Made by a program: the position numbers and the translations under genes
Shown here: in pieces, positions 63,626 through 64,000 of the stretch
Position numbering within the stretch: the first letter of the stretch is position 1
How the letters are laid out: each line of letters starts with the position of its first letter
The notes under the pieces: model-generated
What the model was told of the DNA's origin: nothing
Databases searched by the model: none
Seen by the model: the letters and a program-made list of their open reading frames with translations, nothing else
Assembly: GCF_024868665.1 (NCBI RefSeq)
Contig: NC_079914.1
Location: forward strand, 2,438,896 to 2,502,895
From: Triplophysa rosa
Taxonomy: Eukaryota; Chordata; Actinopteri; Cypriniformes; Nemacheilidae
Direction: 5' to 3'
Length of the DNA: 64,000 bases

Positions 63626-64000
63626 AAACTGGAACGCTTGAACAGCCTATAATAATGCCAATGGTCACAAAATACCCTTCAATAAAACTTAAAATCAGTT
63701 TGAGTTAGATGCTTGTTAATTCCATTGCTTATGAACACAGCAGTGATCGGTAAATGTAACAACTATTTATGCGTCAATCTTACCCTGTTGGTTTAGTTAA
63801 CACTCAACACCACCACCATACATCAATAAAATTTATAAAATTATGCAAAACAAGCCTGGTCTTGTTTACTTCTTATATTTACTACTAACAAATATAAGAA
63901 TTATAGTATAAAAATAAAAAATTGTATTATAATAAAATAAAATAGTAAAACACTTTACAGTTACATTATTATAACAGAACAACTGCATGGAATATTTCAA

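Noticed and set aside
1..64000. CRISPR arrays, operons, bacterial promoters or defence systems
   Set aside because: The sequence is a spliced, transposon-rich vertebrate locus; no direct-repeat/spacer pattern of CRISPR type was seen.

Overview
This is vertebrate nuclear DNA, almost certainly from a teleost and probably a cyprinid-type fish. Three things point there: spliced genes with GT-AG introns, a cluster of 5-HT3-type Cys-loop receptor genes, and a dense mix of fish mobile elements (DIRS, Ty3/gypsy, L2/Rex-like LINEs, hAT, piggyBac and many MITEs). The order-level guess is inference from the repeat types. No rRNA, tRNA, CRISPR or bacterial feature was seen.

Host genes. The only convincing host genes are three tandem paralogues on the minus strand, all resembling fish 'serotonin receptor 3A-like' channels: gene A (40710 to 21918, 10 coding exons), gene B (56526 to 42337, 10 coding exons) and gene C (63625 to 58342, 9 coding exons). 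Exon lengths are nearly identical between copies (173, 45, 107, 170, 167/176, 211, 186/192 bp and so on). The hand-assembled reading frames are open from start to stop, giving about 496, 476 and 459 residues. Each has the extracellular domain with a 13-residue Cys-loop, the M1-M3 pore exons and a final exon with the intracellular MA helix and M4. They probably encode cation-permeable pentameric channel subunits, but key ligand-site residues differ from classical 5-HT3A.

Layout. 1-21.9 kb is intergenic and is a stack of mobile elements: a gypsy element with an internal deletion (605-3445), a piggyBac relic, a DIRS terminus, LINE and gypsy fragments, a solo LTR, a ~100-bp minisatellite, two copies of a TA-flanked family, and a LINE-in-LINE-in-LINE/hAT nest (13.4-21.5 kb). 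21.9-40.7 kb is gene A; its introns hold a 5.2-kb DIRS element, a THAP-motif element, a palindromic MITE inside a hAT-like element, an inverted pair of LTR elements, a solo LTR and a LINE. 42.3-56.5 kb is gene B; its introns hold a CACTA-like element, a LINE, a TTAA MITE, a gypsy element with both LTRs, a gag-only LTR element and a hAT MITE. 58.3-63.6 kb is gene C; its intron between the 107-bp and 170-bp exons holds a ~2-kb inverted-repeat element carrying a solo LTR and a hAT-like insert.

Exon coordinates come from reading splice consensus and frame continuity by eye. Family names for repeats rest on protein motifs, terminal repeats and target-site duplications, not on a database search.
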